Source: Candidatus Mediterraneibacter merdipullorum (GTDB lineage: Bacteria; Bacillota; Clostridia; Lachnospirales; Lachnospiraceae). Taken from it: 64,000 bases of DNA. The stretch is taken from assembly GCA_019117125.1 (NCBI GenBank), contig DXAL01000022.1:1-64000 (forward strand). The letters are read 5' to 3'. Each line of letters begins with the position of its first letter. Position 1 is the stretch's first letter. Under the pieces are notes generated by a model, which saw only the letters and a program-made list of their open reading frames with translations, was not told where the DNA came from and did not search any database. Shown one piece after another: positions 9,467 to 21,035 of the stretch. Both the position numbers and the translations under genes were made by a program.

Positions 9467-10927
9467 ATGGAGTACAGGATTACCGGATACAAGCCGGAAA
9501 AGTTATTTCATTTTTTTGAAGAGGTATGCGCTGTGCCGAGAGGCTCAGGCAACGAGAAGGGAATCAGCGATTTTCTCGTAAAATTTGCAAAAGACAGGAA
9601 CCTGTGGGTATATCAGGATGACAGTTACAATGTCATCATCAAAAAAGCGGGGAGCAAAGGAGCGGAGGACAAGGCTCCGGTGATGCTCCAGGGACACATC
9701 GATATGGTGTGCGACAAGCGCGCAGGCGTGGAACACGACTTTGAGAAGGAAGGCATTGACCTGGTGCTCAGAGACGGCGTGCTCTCTGCGAACGGTACGA
9801 CGCTCGGCGCGGACAACGGCGTCGCCATTGCGCTTATGATGATGGTGCTGGATGATGAGGATATCATCCATCCGCCGGTCGAGTGCGTGTTCACGACGGA
9901 AGAGGAAGTGGGATTAAACGGAGCGCAGGCGCTGGACAAGAGCCAGATTACAGCGCGCACGATGATCAATATGGATTCGGAAGAAGAGGGTGTTGCGACA
10001 GTAAGCTGCGCCGGAGGATTAAGGGTTCAGCTCACGAGACAGGCAGAACGCATTCCGGCAGAGGGGACGCTTATGCAGATTAAGATGGAAGGACTGCTGG
10101 GCGGACATTCGGGCACGGATATCGACAAGGAGCGCCAGAACGCCAATATTCTGATGGCGCGGATGCTGGACAGGCTCCTGAGAGAGACGGACGGAAAGCT
10201 CGTCACCTATGCGGGCGGGACGAAGGACAATGCAATCACGCGGGAGTGCGGCGCTTCCCTGATATATGAGGAAAAAGCAGAGGCAGAGAAGGCGGAGAAG
10301 CTGGCCTGCGATATGGCGGAGATGTTTTCCGATGAGATTTCCTCTTTTGAGCCGGACTTTGCGTGCGAGATATCACTGGAGGATGGACAGTCGGCGGACG
10401 CGCTGAAAGCCGAAGACGCAGAGGCGCTTGTCCATGCGGTGCGGCTTGCGCCCAACGGCGTGCACAGACGCAATATCAAGATGGACGGATTCGTCGTGGT
10501 ATCCTCTAATATAGGGGTTGTCCGGACAGATGAGAAGGAGCTCGTGATCGTCATCTCGCCCCGTTCTTCTGTGGCGTCGCTCCAGGAAGATACGAAAGCC
10601 CGGCTTGCGCTGCTGGCAGAAACGTTCGGATTTGAGATTTCATTCAGCGGGGAATACCCGGGGTGGGATTATAAGGAAGATTCTCAGATACGGCAGGTGT
10701 TTGCGGAGAGTTACCGGGAGCTCTTCGGGACGGAGATGCGCTTTGAGGCGCTCCATGCAGGGCTGGAATGCGGACTTTTCTCCGATGCACTCCCGGGGCT
10801 GGACGCCATTGCCGTGGGACCGACGCTTTACAACGTGCATACACCGGATGAGAATGTGCCGCTGGATTCTTTTGAACGGTTTTACGAGCTGCTGAAGGAC
10901 GTGCTGGCAAGACTGGCAGGAAAGTGA
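9467..10927 (+). CDS. pepD: Aminoacyl-histidine dipeptidase (M20 family)
   Basis: VMLQGHIDMVCDKR, GTTLGADNGVAIALMM, FTTEEEVGLNGA, LLGGHSGTDIDKERQNAN motifs. Confidence 0.92.
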   Translation: MEYRITGYKPEKLFHFFEEVCAVPRGSGNEKGISDFLVKFAKDRNLWVYQDDSYNVIIKKAGSKGAEDKAPVMLQGHIDMVCDKRAGVEHDFEKEGIDLVLRDGVLSANGTTLGADNGVAIALMMMVLDDEDIIHPPVECVFTTEEEVGLNGAQALDKSQITARTMINMDSEEEGVATVSCAGGLRVQLTRQAERIPAEGTLMQIKMEGLLGGHSGTDIDKERQNANILMARMLDRLLRETDGKLVTYAGGTKDNAITRECGASLIYEEKAEAEKAEKLACDMAEMFSDEISSFEPDFACEISLEDGQSADALKAEDAEALVHAVRLAPNGVHRRNIKMDGFVVVSSNIGVVRTDEKELVIVISPRSSVASLQEDTKARLALLAETFGFEISFSGEYPGWDYKEDSQIRQVFAESYRELFGTEMRFEALHAGLECGLFSDALPGLDAIAVGPTLYNVHTPDENVPLDSFERFYELLKDVLARLAGK

Positions 10928-11934
10928 ACGGAATGAATGGATTTTACGCGGAGCTGAAAAAAGCAGTTAAAACTTCAGAATGTACCCTCTATGCAGAGAC
11001 CTGTCTGGAGGGGGAAAGAGCAGGACAAAAGCGCCTGCTTTTTTCCCTGGAAGACCGGGAAACAGATGCGAGAGTGTTCTGTGAGCGCATCGGGCGGACG
11101 CCGAAGCTCATTATCTGCGGAGCCGGGCATGTGTCCATGCCGGTCATCCGGATGGGCAGGATGCTGGGTTTCCGTGTGACGGTGATAGACGACCGGCCGA
11201 AATTCGCGGATGACGCCAGGAGGAGCGGAGCGGACCGCGTTCTGTGCGAGCCCTTCGCGGATGCGCTCTCCCGGATAGAAGGAGACAGGGATTCCTGGTT
11301 CGTTATTGTGACAAGAGGACACAGATTTGACACGCTGTGCCTGGATGCCATTCTGAAAAAGCCGTCCGCATATGTGGGCATGATGGGGAGCCGGCGGAGG
11401 GTGGCGCTTGTAAAAGAGCAGCTCGCCGGACAGGGGGTGAGCCGCGGGAAGCTGGAGCAGGTGCATACCCCCATTGGTCTGCAGATAGGTGCGCAGACGC
11501 CGGAAGAGATTGCGGTGTCCATTCTGGCGGAAATCATTCAGGCAAAGAACAGCAGGAACGGACAGGAGGAAGATGCGGGGGCGGATGTGTGCACGGGCAT
11601 GTATCCGGAAGAAATACTTGCCTGCATCTTCGGTCAGGGGACCGGAGGGACGGAAAAGGCAGGGCAGAAGAAAGTGCTCGCCACCATCATTTCCAGGAAA
11701 GGCTCTGCGCCCCGGGGCGTCGGGACGAAGATGCTGGTTTTTGAGGACGGGAGCACCGTGGATACCATAGGAGGAGGCTGTATCGAGAGCGAAATCATAC
11801 AGAAGGCGCTCCTCATGATGCGCACCGGCGATTCGGATTTTCAGATATGCACCGTGAATCTGACGGCGGATGCGGCAGAAGAGGAAGGCATGGTCTGCGG
11901 CGGTGTCGTGGAAGTAATGCTGGAACGGATATAA
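10924..11934 (+). CDS. XdhC/CoxI family protein, Rossmann domain N-terminal and XdhC_CoxI domain C-terminal
   Basis: N-terminal KLIICGAGHVSMPVIRMGRMLGFRVTVIDDR; C-terminal ATIISRKGSAPRGVGTKMLVFEDGSTVDTIGGGCIES. Overlaps the pepD stop. Confidence 0.85.
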   Translation: MNGMNGFYAELKKAVKTSECTLYAETCLEGERAGQKRLLFSLEDRETDARVFCERIGRTPKLIICGAGHVSMPVIRMGRMLGFRVTVIDDRPKFADDARRSGADRVLCEPFADALSRIEGDRDSWFVIVTRGHRFDTLCLDAILKKPSAYVGMMGSRRRVALVKEQLAGQGVSRGKLEQVHTPIGLQIGAQTPEEIAVSILAEIIQAKNSRNGQEEDAGADVCTGMYPEEILACIFGQGTGGTEKAGQKKVLATIISRKGSAPRGVGTKMLVFEDGSTVDTIGGGCIESEIIQKALLMMRTGDSDFQICTVNLTADAAEEEGMVCGGVVEVMLERI

Positions 11935-12054
11935 CCGGTTGCAGACCGAAACGGATATGACCGGGAGTGCGCCGGGAAGGGAGGGGCATATCCCGGTCTC
12001 TTCCTAAATATATATAGAAGGAACAGTCTGCCGCAGTGGAGCAGGGACAGAGGT

Positions 12055-12816
12055 GTGGAAAATATGGAACAGAACAGAAGGAGAGGACAATTCTATATGG
12101 AGCTCGGACTTGCCGTCCTTCTCGTCCTCACACTGGGACTTGCCGGAGCGAAAGGTCTGTTTGACCGCCCTGCCGGGAAGGAGACGGGACAGACCGCGTC
12201 TGAGAAAGAGGCGCAGGAAGATGCTCCGGAGGCAGACAATGGTTCCGGGAGCGAAGCGGTCCGGGAGGCATCTGCGGACGGGCAGTATCCCATCATGGGA
12301 AGCAGTGACGTGACCGTGCAGGAGATGGTGGACTATTTCCTGACATCCGGAAGGGAGTATCCGGCGGAAGAGCTTGGAGAGGGCGGCGCGGATTCCATCG
12401 AGACGTTCTGCCAGATGTATTATGACGAGGCGCAGGTGGAAGGCGTGCGCCCGGAAGTCGCCTTTGCACAGACGATGAAGGAGACCGGATTCCTCCAGTA
12501 TGGCGGGGACGCATCCATCGGGCAGTTCAACTTCGCGGGAATCGGGACGACGGGGAACGGCGTGCCCGGAAATTCCTATCCGGATGTGCAGACCGGGATA
12601 CGTGCCCAGATTCAGCATCTCAAGGCGTATGCCACGGAAGACGCCCTTGTGCGGGAATGTGTGGACGACCGCTATGAGTATGTAAAGAAAGGCTCTGCGC
12701 CTTATGTGGAATGGCTCGGTCAGCAGGAGAATCCCGAGGGGCTCGGGTGGGCGACGGGCGATGATTACGGATACGATATCGTGGGGATGATCGAGGATAT
12801 GACAGACGAGAGATGA
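12055..12816 (+). CDS. Membrane-anchored glucosaminidase-domain protein
   Basis: N-terminal TM; PEVAFAQTMKETGFLQYGGDASIGQFNFAGIGTTGNG matches the glucosaminidase family. Confidence 0.8.
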   Translation: MENMEQNRRRGQFYMELGLAVLLVLTLGLAGAKGLFDRPAGKETGQTASEKEAQEDAPEADNGSGSEAVREASADGQYPIMGSSDVTVQEMVDYFLTSGREYPAEELGEGGADSIETFCQMYYDEAQVEGVRPEVAFAQTMKETGFLQYGGDASIGQFNFAGIGTTGNGVPGNSYPDVQTGIRAQIQHLKAYATEDALVRECVDDRYEYVKKGSAPYVEWLGQQENPEGLGWATGDDYGYDIVGMIEDMTDER

Positions 12817-12851
12817 ATTTCTAAATGCTTTCTTAAGTTTGCCTAATCTTC

Positions 12852-12880
12852 TTGACAAATCCGTCCTTTACGACTATAGT
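12852..12880 (+). promoter_or_regulatory. SigmaA-type promoter of the valS T-box transcript
   Basis: TTGACA - 17 bp - TATAGT. Confidence 0.75.
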
Positions 12881-12904
12881 ATTTGATAGTTCATTTTTAG
12901 TTAA

Positions 12905-13267
12905 TATTATTGTAACAAAGGTGACGAGGAAGAGGAGTACACTGTTTCTCCCGACAGAGAGGACTGCCCGTATTTCCCGCCGTGACGCCGCACGGACGCC
13001 GTGCGGATGAAGGACGGGAGGCGGCTGGAAGGCGGTCCGGGGGACGGGCAGTGGAAGGTAGCTTTTGAACCGGATGGCTGAATGGCAGGTCCGCCGCAAT
13101 GATCAGGCAGACGCTGCAGGTAAGCTGTCCCGGAGTGGTCCACGTTACAGGACTGAAGAGATGTATTTCATGTCCCGGCGTCTGTCTGCCGGAGAGGGAA
13201 TATGTGAAATAAGGTGGTACCGCGGAATCCTCGCCCTTTACGTGATGTAAAGGGCGTTCGTTTTTTT
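12905..13267 (+). ncRNA. T-box leader of valS
   Basis: T-box sequence AAGGTGGTACCGCGG (13211-13225), terminator GCCCTTTAC-GTGAT-GTAAAGGGC + T-run (13233-13267), putative GTA (Val) specifier at 13058-13060 in GGAAGGTAGCTTTTGAACC. Confidence 0.9.
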
Positions 13268-13365
13268 ACTGTGAAAAAACAGTGAACAGGCAAAAGGGAA
13301 AGAGGCGGACGATAAAGTAAAGTGCAGAAAAGGCAGAGCACAGAGGGAGATAAAAGGAGAATACG

Positions 13366-16014
13366 ATGAGCAGAGAACTGGCAAAGACATACGACCCGAA
13401 GGCAATCGAGGAAAAGCTGTATGAGAAGTGGTGTGAAAACAAGTATTTCCACGCGGAAGTGGACCGGAGCAGGAAGCCGTTTACAACGGTGATGCCGCCT
13501 CCGAACATCACGGGCAAGCTGCACATGGGTCATGCCCTGGACAATACGCTCCAGGATATCCTCATCCGCTATAAGAGGATGGAAGGATATAATGCGCTGT
13601 GGGTTCCGGGGACGGACCACGCCGCGATTTCCACGGAAGTGAAGGTGACGAACCAGCTCAAGGAAGAGGGAATCGACAAGAAGGAACTGGGACGCGAGGG
13701 CTTCTTAAAGCGCACCTGGCAGTGGAAGGAAGAGTATGCAGGCACCATTGAGAACCAGCTCAAGAAGCTGGGGATTTCCTGCGACTGGGACAGAGAGCGT
13801 TTCACCATGGACGAGGGATGCTCCAGGGCAGTCGAGGAAGTCTTTATCAGCCTGTACAAAAAAGGATATATCTACAAAGGCTCCAGAATCATCAACTGGT
13901 GCCCGAAGTGTAAGACTTCCCTGTCTGATGCAGAGGTGGAGCATGAGGAACAGGAGGGACATTTCTGGCACATCAAATACCCCATCGTGGGCACGGACCG
14001 TTTCCTGGAGATTGCGACCACCCGTCCGGAGACCATGCTGGGAGATACCGCCATCGCAGTGCACCCGGATGACGAGCGGTATCAGGACATCATCGGAAAG
14101 AATGTGCTCCTTCCTCTTGTCGGACGGGAAATCCCCATTGTGGCGGACTACTATGTAGATAAAGAGTTCGGGACAGGAGCGGTGAAGATTACGCCGGCAC
14201 ATGACCCCAATGACTTTGAAGTGGGCAAACGCCACAACCTGCCGGAAATCAACATCATGAACGATGACGCCACCATCAATGAGAACGGCGGCAGATATGC
14301 GGGCATGGACCGGTATGAGGCGAGAAAAGCCATTGTGGAGGAACTGGATAAGCAGGGCTATCTTGTCAAAGTCGTTCCACACACTCATGCGGTCGGAACC
14401 CACGACCGGTGCGGCACGACGGTGGAGCCCCTCATCAAGCAGCAGTGGTTCGTGCGGATGGATGAGCTGGCAAAGCCTGCCATCCGTGCGCTGAAGACAG
14501 GGGAGCTTAAGTTTGTCCCGGACCGGTTTGACAAGATTTACCTGCACTGGCTGGAGAATATCAAGGACTGGTGCATCTCCCGCCAGATCTGGTGGGGACA
14601 CCGCATCCCTGCATATTACTGCGACGAGTGCGGGGAGTTCGTCGTGGACCGGCACGCGCCTGAGAAGTGTCCTCACTGCGGATGCACCCATTTCACGCAG
14701 GATGAGGACACGCTGGACACCTGGTTCTCCTCTGCCCTGTGGCCCTTCTCTACGCTGGGCTGGCCCGAGAAGACGGAGGACCTGGATTATTTCTATCCGA
14801 CGGACGTGCTTGTGACCGGATATGACATCATCTTCTTCTGGGTCATCCGCATGGTATTTTCCGGCTATGCCCATACCGGGAGATCACCCTTCCACACCGT
14901 GCTCATACACGGGCTCGTGCGGGATTCCCTCGGGCGCAAGATGAGCAAATCCCTGGGGAACGGCATCGACCCGCTGGAGATTATCGACAAGTACGGCGCG
15001 GATGCCCTGAGGCTGACCCTTGTGACCGGAAACGCGCCGGGCAACGACATGCGCTTCTACAATGAACGGGTCGAGGCGAGCCGGAATTTTGCAAATAAGG
15101 TATGGAACGCATCCCGCTTCATCCTGATGAATATGAAAGAAGAGGCGGTCATCGAAAAGCCGGACGATGCTCTTCTGACGCCGGCGGACCGCTGGATTCT
15201 CTCCGCGGTGAACACGCTGGCAAAAGACGTGACCGAGAACATGGACAAATATGAACTTGGCATCGCGGTGCAGAAGGTCTACGACTTTATCTGGGACGAA
15301 TTCTGCGACTGGTATGTGGAGCTGGCGAAGCACCGCATCTACCGCGCGGAGGAAGACCCGGCGGCTGCCAGCTGCGTGCTCTGGGTGTTAAAGACAGTGC
15401 TCGGACAGGCACTGAAGCTGCTTCATCCGTTCATGCCGTTTATCACGGAAGAAATCTACAGCGCCCTCGTACCGGAGGAAGAGTCGCTGATGATGTCAGA
15501 GTGGCCGCGGTATAAGGAGGCATGGAACTTCCCGGCGGATGAGAACGTGATGGAGCATGTGAAAGCCATTATAAAAGGCATCCGCAACATCCGCTCGGAG
15601 ATGGATGTGCCGAACAGCAGGAAGACAAAAGTCTGCATCGTCTCCGACCAGGAAGCGCTCACCGCCGGCATCCGCGCAGTCAGCGAGTCTGCAAAGCCGC
15701 TGATGATGGCCGGTGAAATCCTGCTCCAGGCAGATCAGACGGGCATCGCGGACAGCGCGGTATCTGTGGTCGTGCCGGATGCGGTGGTCTACCTGCCGCT
15801 GGAAGACCTTGTGGACTTTGAGCAGGAGCGGGAGCGGCTCTTAAAGGAAGAGGACAGACTGAACAAAGAAATCAGGCGGGCGCAGGGGATGCTCTCGAAT
15901 GAGAAGTTCGTGTGCAAGGCGCCGGCAGACAAAGTGCAGGCGGAGCGTGACAAACTTGAGAAGTACACGCAGATGCTCGCACAGGTGAAAGAGAGAATGG
16001 AAGGTCTCGGATGA
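13366..16014 (+). CDS. valS: Valyl-tRNA synthetase
   Basis: [34 protein letters not shown]-terminal coiled coil. Confidence 0.98.
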   Translation: MSRELAKTYDPKAIEEKLYEKWCENKYFHAEVDRSRKPFTTVMPPPNITGKLHMGHALDNTLQDILIRYKRMEGYNALWVPGTDHAAISTEVKVTNQLKEEGIDKKELGREGFLKRTWQWKEEYAGTIENQLKKLGISCDWDRERFTMDEGCSRAVEEVFISLYKKGYIYKGSRIINWCPKCKTSLSDAEVEHEEQEGHFWHIKYPIVGTDRFLEIATTRPETMLGDTAIAVHPDDERYQDIIGKNVLLPLVGREIPIVADYYVDKEFGTGAVKITPAHDPNDFEVGKRHNLPEINIMNDDATINENGGRYAGMDRYEARKAIVEELDKQGYLVKVVPHTHAVGTHDRCGTTVEPLIKQQWFVRMDELAKPAIRALKTGELKFVPDRFDKIYLHWLENIKDWCISRQIWWGHRIPAYYCDECGEFVVDRHAPEKCPHCGCTHFTQDEDTLDTWFSSALWPFSTLGWPEKTEDLDYFYPTDVLVTGYDIIFFWVIRMVFSGYAHTGRSPFHTVLIHGLVRDSLGRKMSKSLGNGIDPLEIIDKYGADALRLTLVTGNAPGNDMRFYNERVEASRNFANKVWNASRFILMNMKEEAVIEKPDDALLTPADRWILSAVNTLAKDVTENMDKYELGIAVQKVYDFIWDEFCDWYVELAKHRIYRAEEDPAAASCVLWVLKTVLGQALKLLHPFMPFITEEIYSALVPEEESLMMSEWPRYKEAWNFPADENVMEHVKAIIKGIRNIRSEMDVPNSRKTKVCIVSDQEALTAGIRAVSESAKPLMMAGEILLQADQTGIADSAVSVVVPDAVVYLPLEDLVDFEQERERLLKEEDRLNKEIRRAQGMLSNEKFVCKAPADKVQAERDKLEKYTQMLAQVKERMEGLG

Positions 16015-18233
16015 AACAGATTCGTATAAAGAAACCGGATATCAGAGGATTTTTCACAAAAGTCAGAAATCTGAAAAAAGAAGACATCAAACGGCATTTT
16101 AAAGAGAAAAAGGCGCGCAGGCAGCGCATCCTGGAAGAGCGGCGCAACAGCCCTTTCGCCCGGAAGATGCAGCCGGTCTACAAATGGATGAACCGGCTGT
16201 CGCTGCCGCTCCATTTTCTCCTGGCATGCGTCATCAATTTCCTGATTGAGGTCATCTCGCGCCTGTCTGTTTTTGAGGCGTGGGACTATCTGACCGGGAC
16301 GCCGCTGGTGTTTCTGTATAATGCGTTTATGATTTTTGCCACGTTTTCCATCGTATACCTGGTGAGGAGGCGGGTGTTCGTCCGCATCCTGATCAGTGTA
16401 TTCTGGCTGTTCCTGGGGACGTGCAACGGATATCTTCTCACGAAGAGAGTCACGCCGTTTAACGCCCAGGACCTCAAGGTGCTCTCGGACGCACTGGAGC
16501 TGACCGGGAATTATTTTAATGCCTTTGAGCTCATCATGATTATCATCGGCGTGGTGGCGGTGGTCTTCTGGATTGTCTCTATGTGGCGCAGGGGCGGTCA
16601 GTTTACCGGAAAGATGCACCGGGTCATCGCCCTGGGCGGCGTGGCGGTTTCTTTTCTCGCCTGCCTGTGGCTGACTGATGAAGCCATCGACAAGCGGGTG
16701 ATATCCAATTATTTCGGGAACATCGCGTTCGCATACGAGGACTACGGATTCCCCTACTGCTTTTCCGCCAGCCTGTTTAATACCGGCATCAATGAGCCGG
16801 CGGGATACGGTGAGGAGACGATGAACGATATCAGCGGGGACGGAGCCCTCACAGAGAGCTCCACCGGACTTTCGGAAGATGAGATGCCCAATATCATCTT
16901 CGTCCAGCTGGAATCTTTCTTTGACCCGACGGAAGTAGAGTGGCTGAGGTTTTCGGAGGACCCCATCCCGAACCTGAGGAAGCTGTTCAAAGAGTATTCC
17001 ACCGGTTATTTCAAGGTGCCTTCCGTGGGCGCCGGAACGGCGAATACAGAGTATGAGGTGCTCACGGGGATGAGCATGCGGTTCTTCGGCCCCGGGGAGT
17101 ACCCGTACAAAACCTATGCCAAGTTCCATCCGCTGGAGAGCGCGGCTTCCGCGCTGAAGCAGCTCGGGTACGGGGCGGAGGCGCTCCACAACAACGGCGG
17201 CAACTTCTACAGCCGCGCCCAGGTGTTCAACAATATGGGATTCGACCATTATACGAGCAAAGAGTTTATGAACATCCTCCAGACGACGCCCAAAGGCTGG
17301 GCGACAGATGATATCCTCGTGCCGAACATCATGGAGTCCATGGACACCACGGAAGGGCAGGATTTCGTCTTTACCGTCAGTGTGGAGGGACACGGAGAAT
17401 ATCCCACGGAGAAGGTGCTGGACAATCCGGAGATTATCGTCAGCGGTGTTGAGGATGAGGGAGAGCGCAATGCATGGGAGTACTATGTGAATCTGGTCCA
17501 TGAGATGGACAAGTTCGCAGGGGAACTCATCGAGGCGGTGGAATCCAGGAATGAACCGACTGTGCTCGTCTTCTACGGCGACCATCTCCCGACCATGGAC
17601 CTGGAAGCAAAGGATTTGAAGAGCCGTTATCTCTACAATACGAACTATGTGATATGGGACAATATCGGGCTGGAGAAAAAGGACGGCAATATCGCTGCAT
17701 ACCAGATTATGGCGGAAGTCTTTGACCGCCTGGACATCCATTCCGGCACGGTATTCAACTACCATCAGCAGCGAAGGGAGACGAAGGATTATCTTGCGGA
17801 CCTGGAACTGCTCCAGTACGATATGATGTATGGCGACCAGTATGTCTATGAGACGCACGGCGCCCCGCTCATAGAACCCCACATGGTGATGGGCGTGAAA
17901 GATGCGGAGATATCCCAGTTTGTCGTGCAGGCGGACGGGACCACGTATACGGTATACGGAGAAAATTTCACCAAGCAGAGCAAGGTCTATATCAACGGCG
18001 AGAAGCAGGCGACCACGTTCCTGAACAATACGCGGCTGGACCTGAAGGAGTCGGAGATATCGGATGGCGATACGGTCATGGTGGCGCAGGTGGGCTCCAG
18101 CAATACCATTTTCCGGGAGTCGAAAACCTATGAGTACAGCGACGGCGCCCTTACGGAAATCCCGCGGGAGCCGGACGCGCCTGAGAACGGGCGGCAGGCG
18201 TTTGCAGCCCAGGAAGAAGAGCAGGGAGAATGA
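16011..18233 (+). CDS. LTA synthase family sulfatase (membrane), with extra C-terminal domain
   Basis: N-terminal TM helices then [50 protein letters not shown] motifs. Confidence 0.88.
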   Translation: MKQIRIKKPDIRGFFTKVRNLKKEDIKRHFKEKKARRQRILEERRNSPFARKMQPVYKWMNRLSLPLHFLLACVINFLIEVISRLSVFEAWDYLTGTPLVFLYNAFMIFATFSIVYLVRRRVFVRILISVFWLFLGTCNGYLLTKRVTPFNAQDLKVLSDALELTGNYFNAFELIMIIIGVVAVVFWIVSMWRRGGQFTGKMHRVIALGGVAVSFLACLWLTDEAIDKRVISNYFGNIAFAYEDYGFPYCFSASLFNTGINEPAGYGEETMNDISGDGALTESSTGLSEDEMPNIIFVQLESFFDPTEVEWLRFSEDPIPNLRKLFKEYSTGYFKVPSVGAGTANTEYEVLTGMSMRFFGPGEYPYKTYAKFHPLESAASALKQLGYGAEALHNNGGNFYSRAQVFNNMGFDHYTSKEFMNILQTTPKGWATDDILVPNIMESMDTTEGQDFVFTVSVEGHGEYPTEKVLDNPEIIVSGVEDEGERNAWEYYVNLVHEMDKFAGELIEAVESRNEPTVLVFYGDHLPTMDLEAKDLKSRYLYNTNYVIWDNIGLEKKDGNIAAYQIMAEVFDRLDIHSGTVFNYHQQRRETKDYLADLELLQYDMMYGDQYVYETHGAPLIEPHMVMGVKDAEISQFVVQADGTTYTVYGENFTKQSKVYINGEKQATTFLNNTRLDLKESEISDGDTVMVAQVGSSNTIFRESKTYEYSDGALTEIPREPDAPENGRQAFAAQEEEQGE

Positions 18234-19528
18234 CGTACAGCGAGGCAGCGGATTATATCCTGGGGATTCCCAGGTTCACGAAGAAAAATGATGCAGTCCA
18301 CACGAAAGAGTTCCTGAAGTATCTGGGAAATCCGGAGCGCGGATTAAAGGTCATCCATGTGGCGGGCACCAACGGGAAAGGCTCTGTGTGCGCCTATCTC
18401 ACCGGGATGCTCACGGCGGAAGAGAAGCATGTGGGGCTTTTTACCTCGCCCCACCTGGTCCGGCTGAACGAGCGCATCGCCATCGACGGGAAACCGGTGG
18501 ACGACGGCACATTCTGCCGTGCTTTTGAGCGGACGATGAAAGCGGTCAGGCGGATGGGAGAGGAAGGACTCTCTCATCCGACCTTTTTTGAATTCCTTCT
18601 GGGCATGGCGCTGTGCGCGTTTGATGAGGCAGAGGTGGAATACGCTGTGCTGGAGACGGGGCTTGGCGGGAGGCTGGACGCCACCAGTGCGGTGGAGCCT
18701 CCGCTTGTCTGCGTCATCACATCCATCGGATATGACCATATGAAATATCTGGGAGAGACGCTTTCATCCATCGCAGAGGAGAAGGCGGGCATCATCCGTC
18801 CGGGCGTACCGGTATTCTACGCCCATTCCTCCCGGGAAAGCGACAAAGTCATCGAGCGCACGGCAGAGAAACAGAAGAGTTTCTGTAAAAAAATCGGGAA
18901 AGATGCGTACGAAATTCTCGGAACAGAGGACAAACATATTGCATTTTCCTGTTCCAGTGCTTATTATGGAACTACCACGTGGACACTGAACAATACCGGC
19001 ATCTACCAGCCTCAGAACGCCATGCTGGCGATGGAGGTGATGCGGTATCTGTTCGGGGAAGAAGGCCGTCCGGAAAGGTGGAGGGCTGTGCTTGCCTCCC
19101 TGAAGTGGGAGGGCAGGATGGAGGAAGTGATGCCCGGGGTATGGATTGACGGCGCCCACAATATCAGCGCGGTCGAAGCCTTCGCGCAGAGCATCCCGAA
19201 AGAGGAGAGCGGAAGCATCATTCTGTTTTCCGCAGTGAAAGATAAAGAATATGAGAAAATGGCAGAGTATCTGTGCCGCAGCGTGGACGCCGCGATGTAT
19301 GTCGTGACGGAAGTGGGCGGGGAAAGAGGCGTAAAGGCAGAAGAACTGGAACGCATTTTCCGGAAGTATACAGACCGTCCGGTCGCGGCGGCGGATACAG
19401 TCCAAAAGGCGCTTGAATATGCGCTCGGACACAGGGGCGGACGGAGGATATACTGTCTCGGTTCGCTGTACCTGGCAGGGGAGATAAAGAAACGGATACA
19501 GGAGGTTGGAGAAGATGCTGGATTATGA
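18230..19528 (+). CDS. folC: Folylpolyglutamate synthase / dihydrofolate synthase
   Basis: HVAGTNGKGSVCAYLTGML, GLFTSPHLVRLNERI, ETGLGGRLDATS motifs. Confidence 0.95.
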   Translation: MTYSEAADYILGIPRFTKKNDAVHTKEFLKYLGNPERGLKVIHVAGTNGKGSVCAYLTGMLTAEEKHVGLFTSPHLVRLNERIAIDGKPVDDGTFCRAFERTMKAVRRMGEEGLSHPTFFEFLLGMALCAFDEAEVEYAVLETGLGGRLDATSAVEPPLVCVITSIGYDHMKYLGETLSSIAEEKAGIIRPGVPVFYAHSSRESDKVIERTAEKQKSFCKKIGKDAYEILGTEDKHIAFSCSSAYYGTTTWTLNNTGIYQPQNAMLAMEVMRYLFGEEGRPERWRAVLASLKWEGRMEEVMPGVWIDGAHNISAVEAFAQSIPKEESGSIILFSAVKDKEYEKMAEYLCRSVDAAMYVVTEVGGERGVKAEELERIFRKYTDRPVAAADTVQKALEYALGHRGGRRIYCLGSLYLAGEIKKRIQEVGEDAGL

Positions 19529-19658
19529 AGAAGAATTAAAGAAATTTAAACCGAGCCTCGAGGTTGGAGAAATCGAGGACGCTGTATACCAGGAAGACCT
19601 TTCTGACATGACAGACCTTCTCAAGCAGGTCATGGACCAGAAAAAGACAGAAAGATAG
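19515..19658 (+). CDS. Small 47-aa protein of unknown function
   Basis: MLDYEEELKKFKPSLEVGEIEDAVYQEDLSDMTDLLKQVMDQKKTER; overlaps the folC end and precedes the TPR gene; GGAGG SD upstream. Confidence 0.6.
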   Translation: MLDYEEELKKFKPSLEVGEIEDAVYQEDLSDMTDLLKQVMDQKKTER

Positions 19659-19670
19659 TGGTGGATTCAG

Positions 19671-21035
19671 ATGGATTATACGAAAAAAATCGTATACCAG
19701 TCGAACTACTGGTATAACGACGGGCTGAGGCGGGCACAGATACGTGATATGTCCGGCGCGGTCAGTTCGCTCAGGCGAAGCCTGCAGTTCAACCGGGAAA
19801 ATATCGCGGCAAGGAATCTGCTCGGCCTCGTATATTACGGGGTCGGGGAAGTCCCGGAAGCGCTGGTGGAGTGGATTATCAGCAAGAACCTGCGCCCCCG
19901 CGACAATATCGCGGATTATTATATCCGGACCGTGCAGGCAGCGGCGAAGGAACTGGAGACAGTGGACCTTGCCATCCGGAAATACAATCAGTGCCTTACA
20001 TACTGCCGGCAGAACGGGGAAGACCTGGCGGTCATCCAGCTCAAGCAGGTGACGGCGGCGCACCCCACCTTTTTAAAGGCGCATCAGCTCCTGGCGCTTC
20101 TGTACCTGCATACCGGGCAGTATACGCGGGCAAGGCAGATGGTCAGGCTGGCGCGCAAGCTGGATACAGGCAATGAGATTACGCTGAAATATATGCACGA
20201 GCTGACCCATCAGAGGGGGAAGCAGAGACGCAGGACTGCGAAAAAGAAAGAAGACGCGGTAGAGTACAGTCTCGGCAATGAGACCATCATCCAGCCGAAG
20301 CACTCCCGGATACGGGAGATGGCAAGCCATCTCGCCGTGGCGAATATCTTCATCGGAGCTGCCATCGGAGCGGCTCTCATCTGGTTCCTCGTGGCTCCGG
20401 CAGTGAACCAGTCCGAGAATGAGCGCATGAATGAACAGATGCGGGAGTACAGCGACCAGGTCAAATCCCTGGAAGCCCAGGTCAGCGCCCAGACGAGGAC
20501 GCTGGAGAATTACCGGGCGACCGGCGAGGAAGTGGAGGCGGACGCCAATGTGGCGCAGACGACGCAGGAGAGTTATGAGAACCTGATGTCTGTCGTATCC
20601 CAGTACAGTTCAGGGGAGCAGAGCTACTCGGATATGTCGGACAGCCTTCTTGGCATTGACCGGGATACGCTGGGCGAAAAGGGACAGGAGCGCTACGACG
20701 AGATGACGGAGCTTGTCTATCCTTCCGCATGCAGCAGCAGCTACTCCTCGGGGACAGAGTCTCTTGAGGTTGGAAATTATCAGGCTGCCGTGGATTCGTT
20801 CCACAAGGTTGTCCGGATGGATTCGGAATATAACGGCGGACAGGCGATGTTCCATCTGGCGGAGGCTTATCTGGGGAACGGCGATGACGACAAGGCGGCG
20901 GCATGGTTTGAAAAATTCCTGGAGAAGCACGGAGATTCCGACTCCGCAAAGGAGGCACAGGAACAGCTGGACGCACTTCGCGCATCCGCGGATGAACAGG
21001 CGGACGGGGAAGAAGGAGAAGACGCGTCCGAATAG
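19671..21035 (+). CDS. Membrane-anchored TPR protein
   Basis: N-terminal TPR-like repeats, central TM (ANIFIGAAIGAALIWFLVAPAV), C-terminal TPR-like segment. Confidence 0.75.
   Translation: MDYTKKIVYQSNYWYNDGLRRAQIRDMSGAVSSLRRSLQFNRENIAARNLLGLVYYGVGEVPEALVEWIISKNLRPRDNIADYYIRTVQAAAKELETVDLAIRKYNQCLTYCRQNGEDLAVIQLKQVTAAHPTFLKAHQLLALLYLHTGQYTRARQMVRLARKLDTGNEITLKYMHELTHQRGKQRRRTAKKKEDAVEYSLGNETIIQPKHSRIREMASHLAVANIFIGAAIGAALIWFLVAPAVNQSENERMNEQMREYSDQVKSLEAQVSAQTRTLENYRATGEEVEADANVAQTTQESYENLMSVVSQYSSGEQSYSDMSDSLLGIDRDTLGEKGQERYDEMTELVYPSACSSSYSSGTESLEVGNYQAAVDSFHKVVRMDSEYNGGQAMFHLAEAYLGNGDDDKAAAWFEKFLEKHGDSDSAKEAQEQLDALRASADEQADGEEGEDASE

Noticed and set aside
15789-17882. 697-aa minus-strand ORF opposite the LtaS-like gene
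   Set aside because: Shadow ORF with biased composition; the plus-strand frame has clear sulfatase/LtaS motifs.
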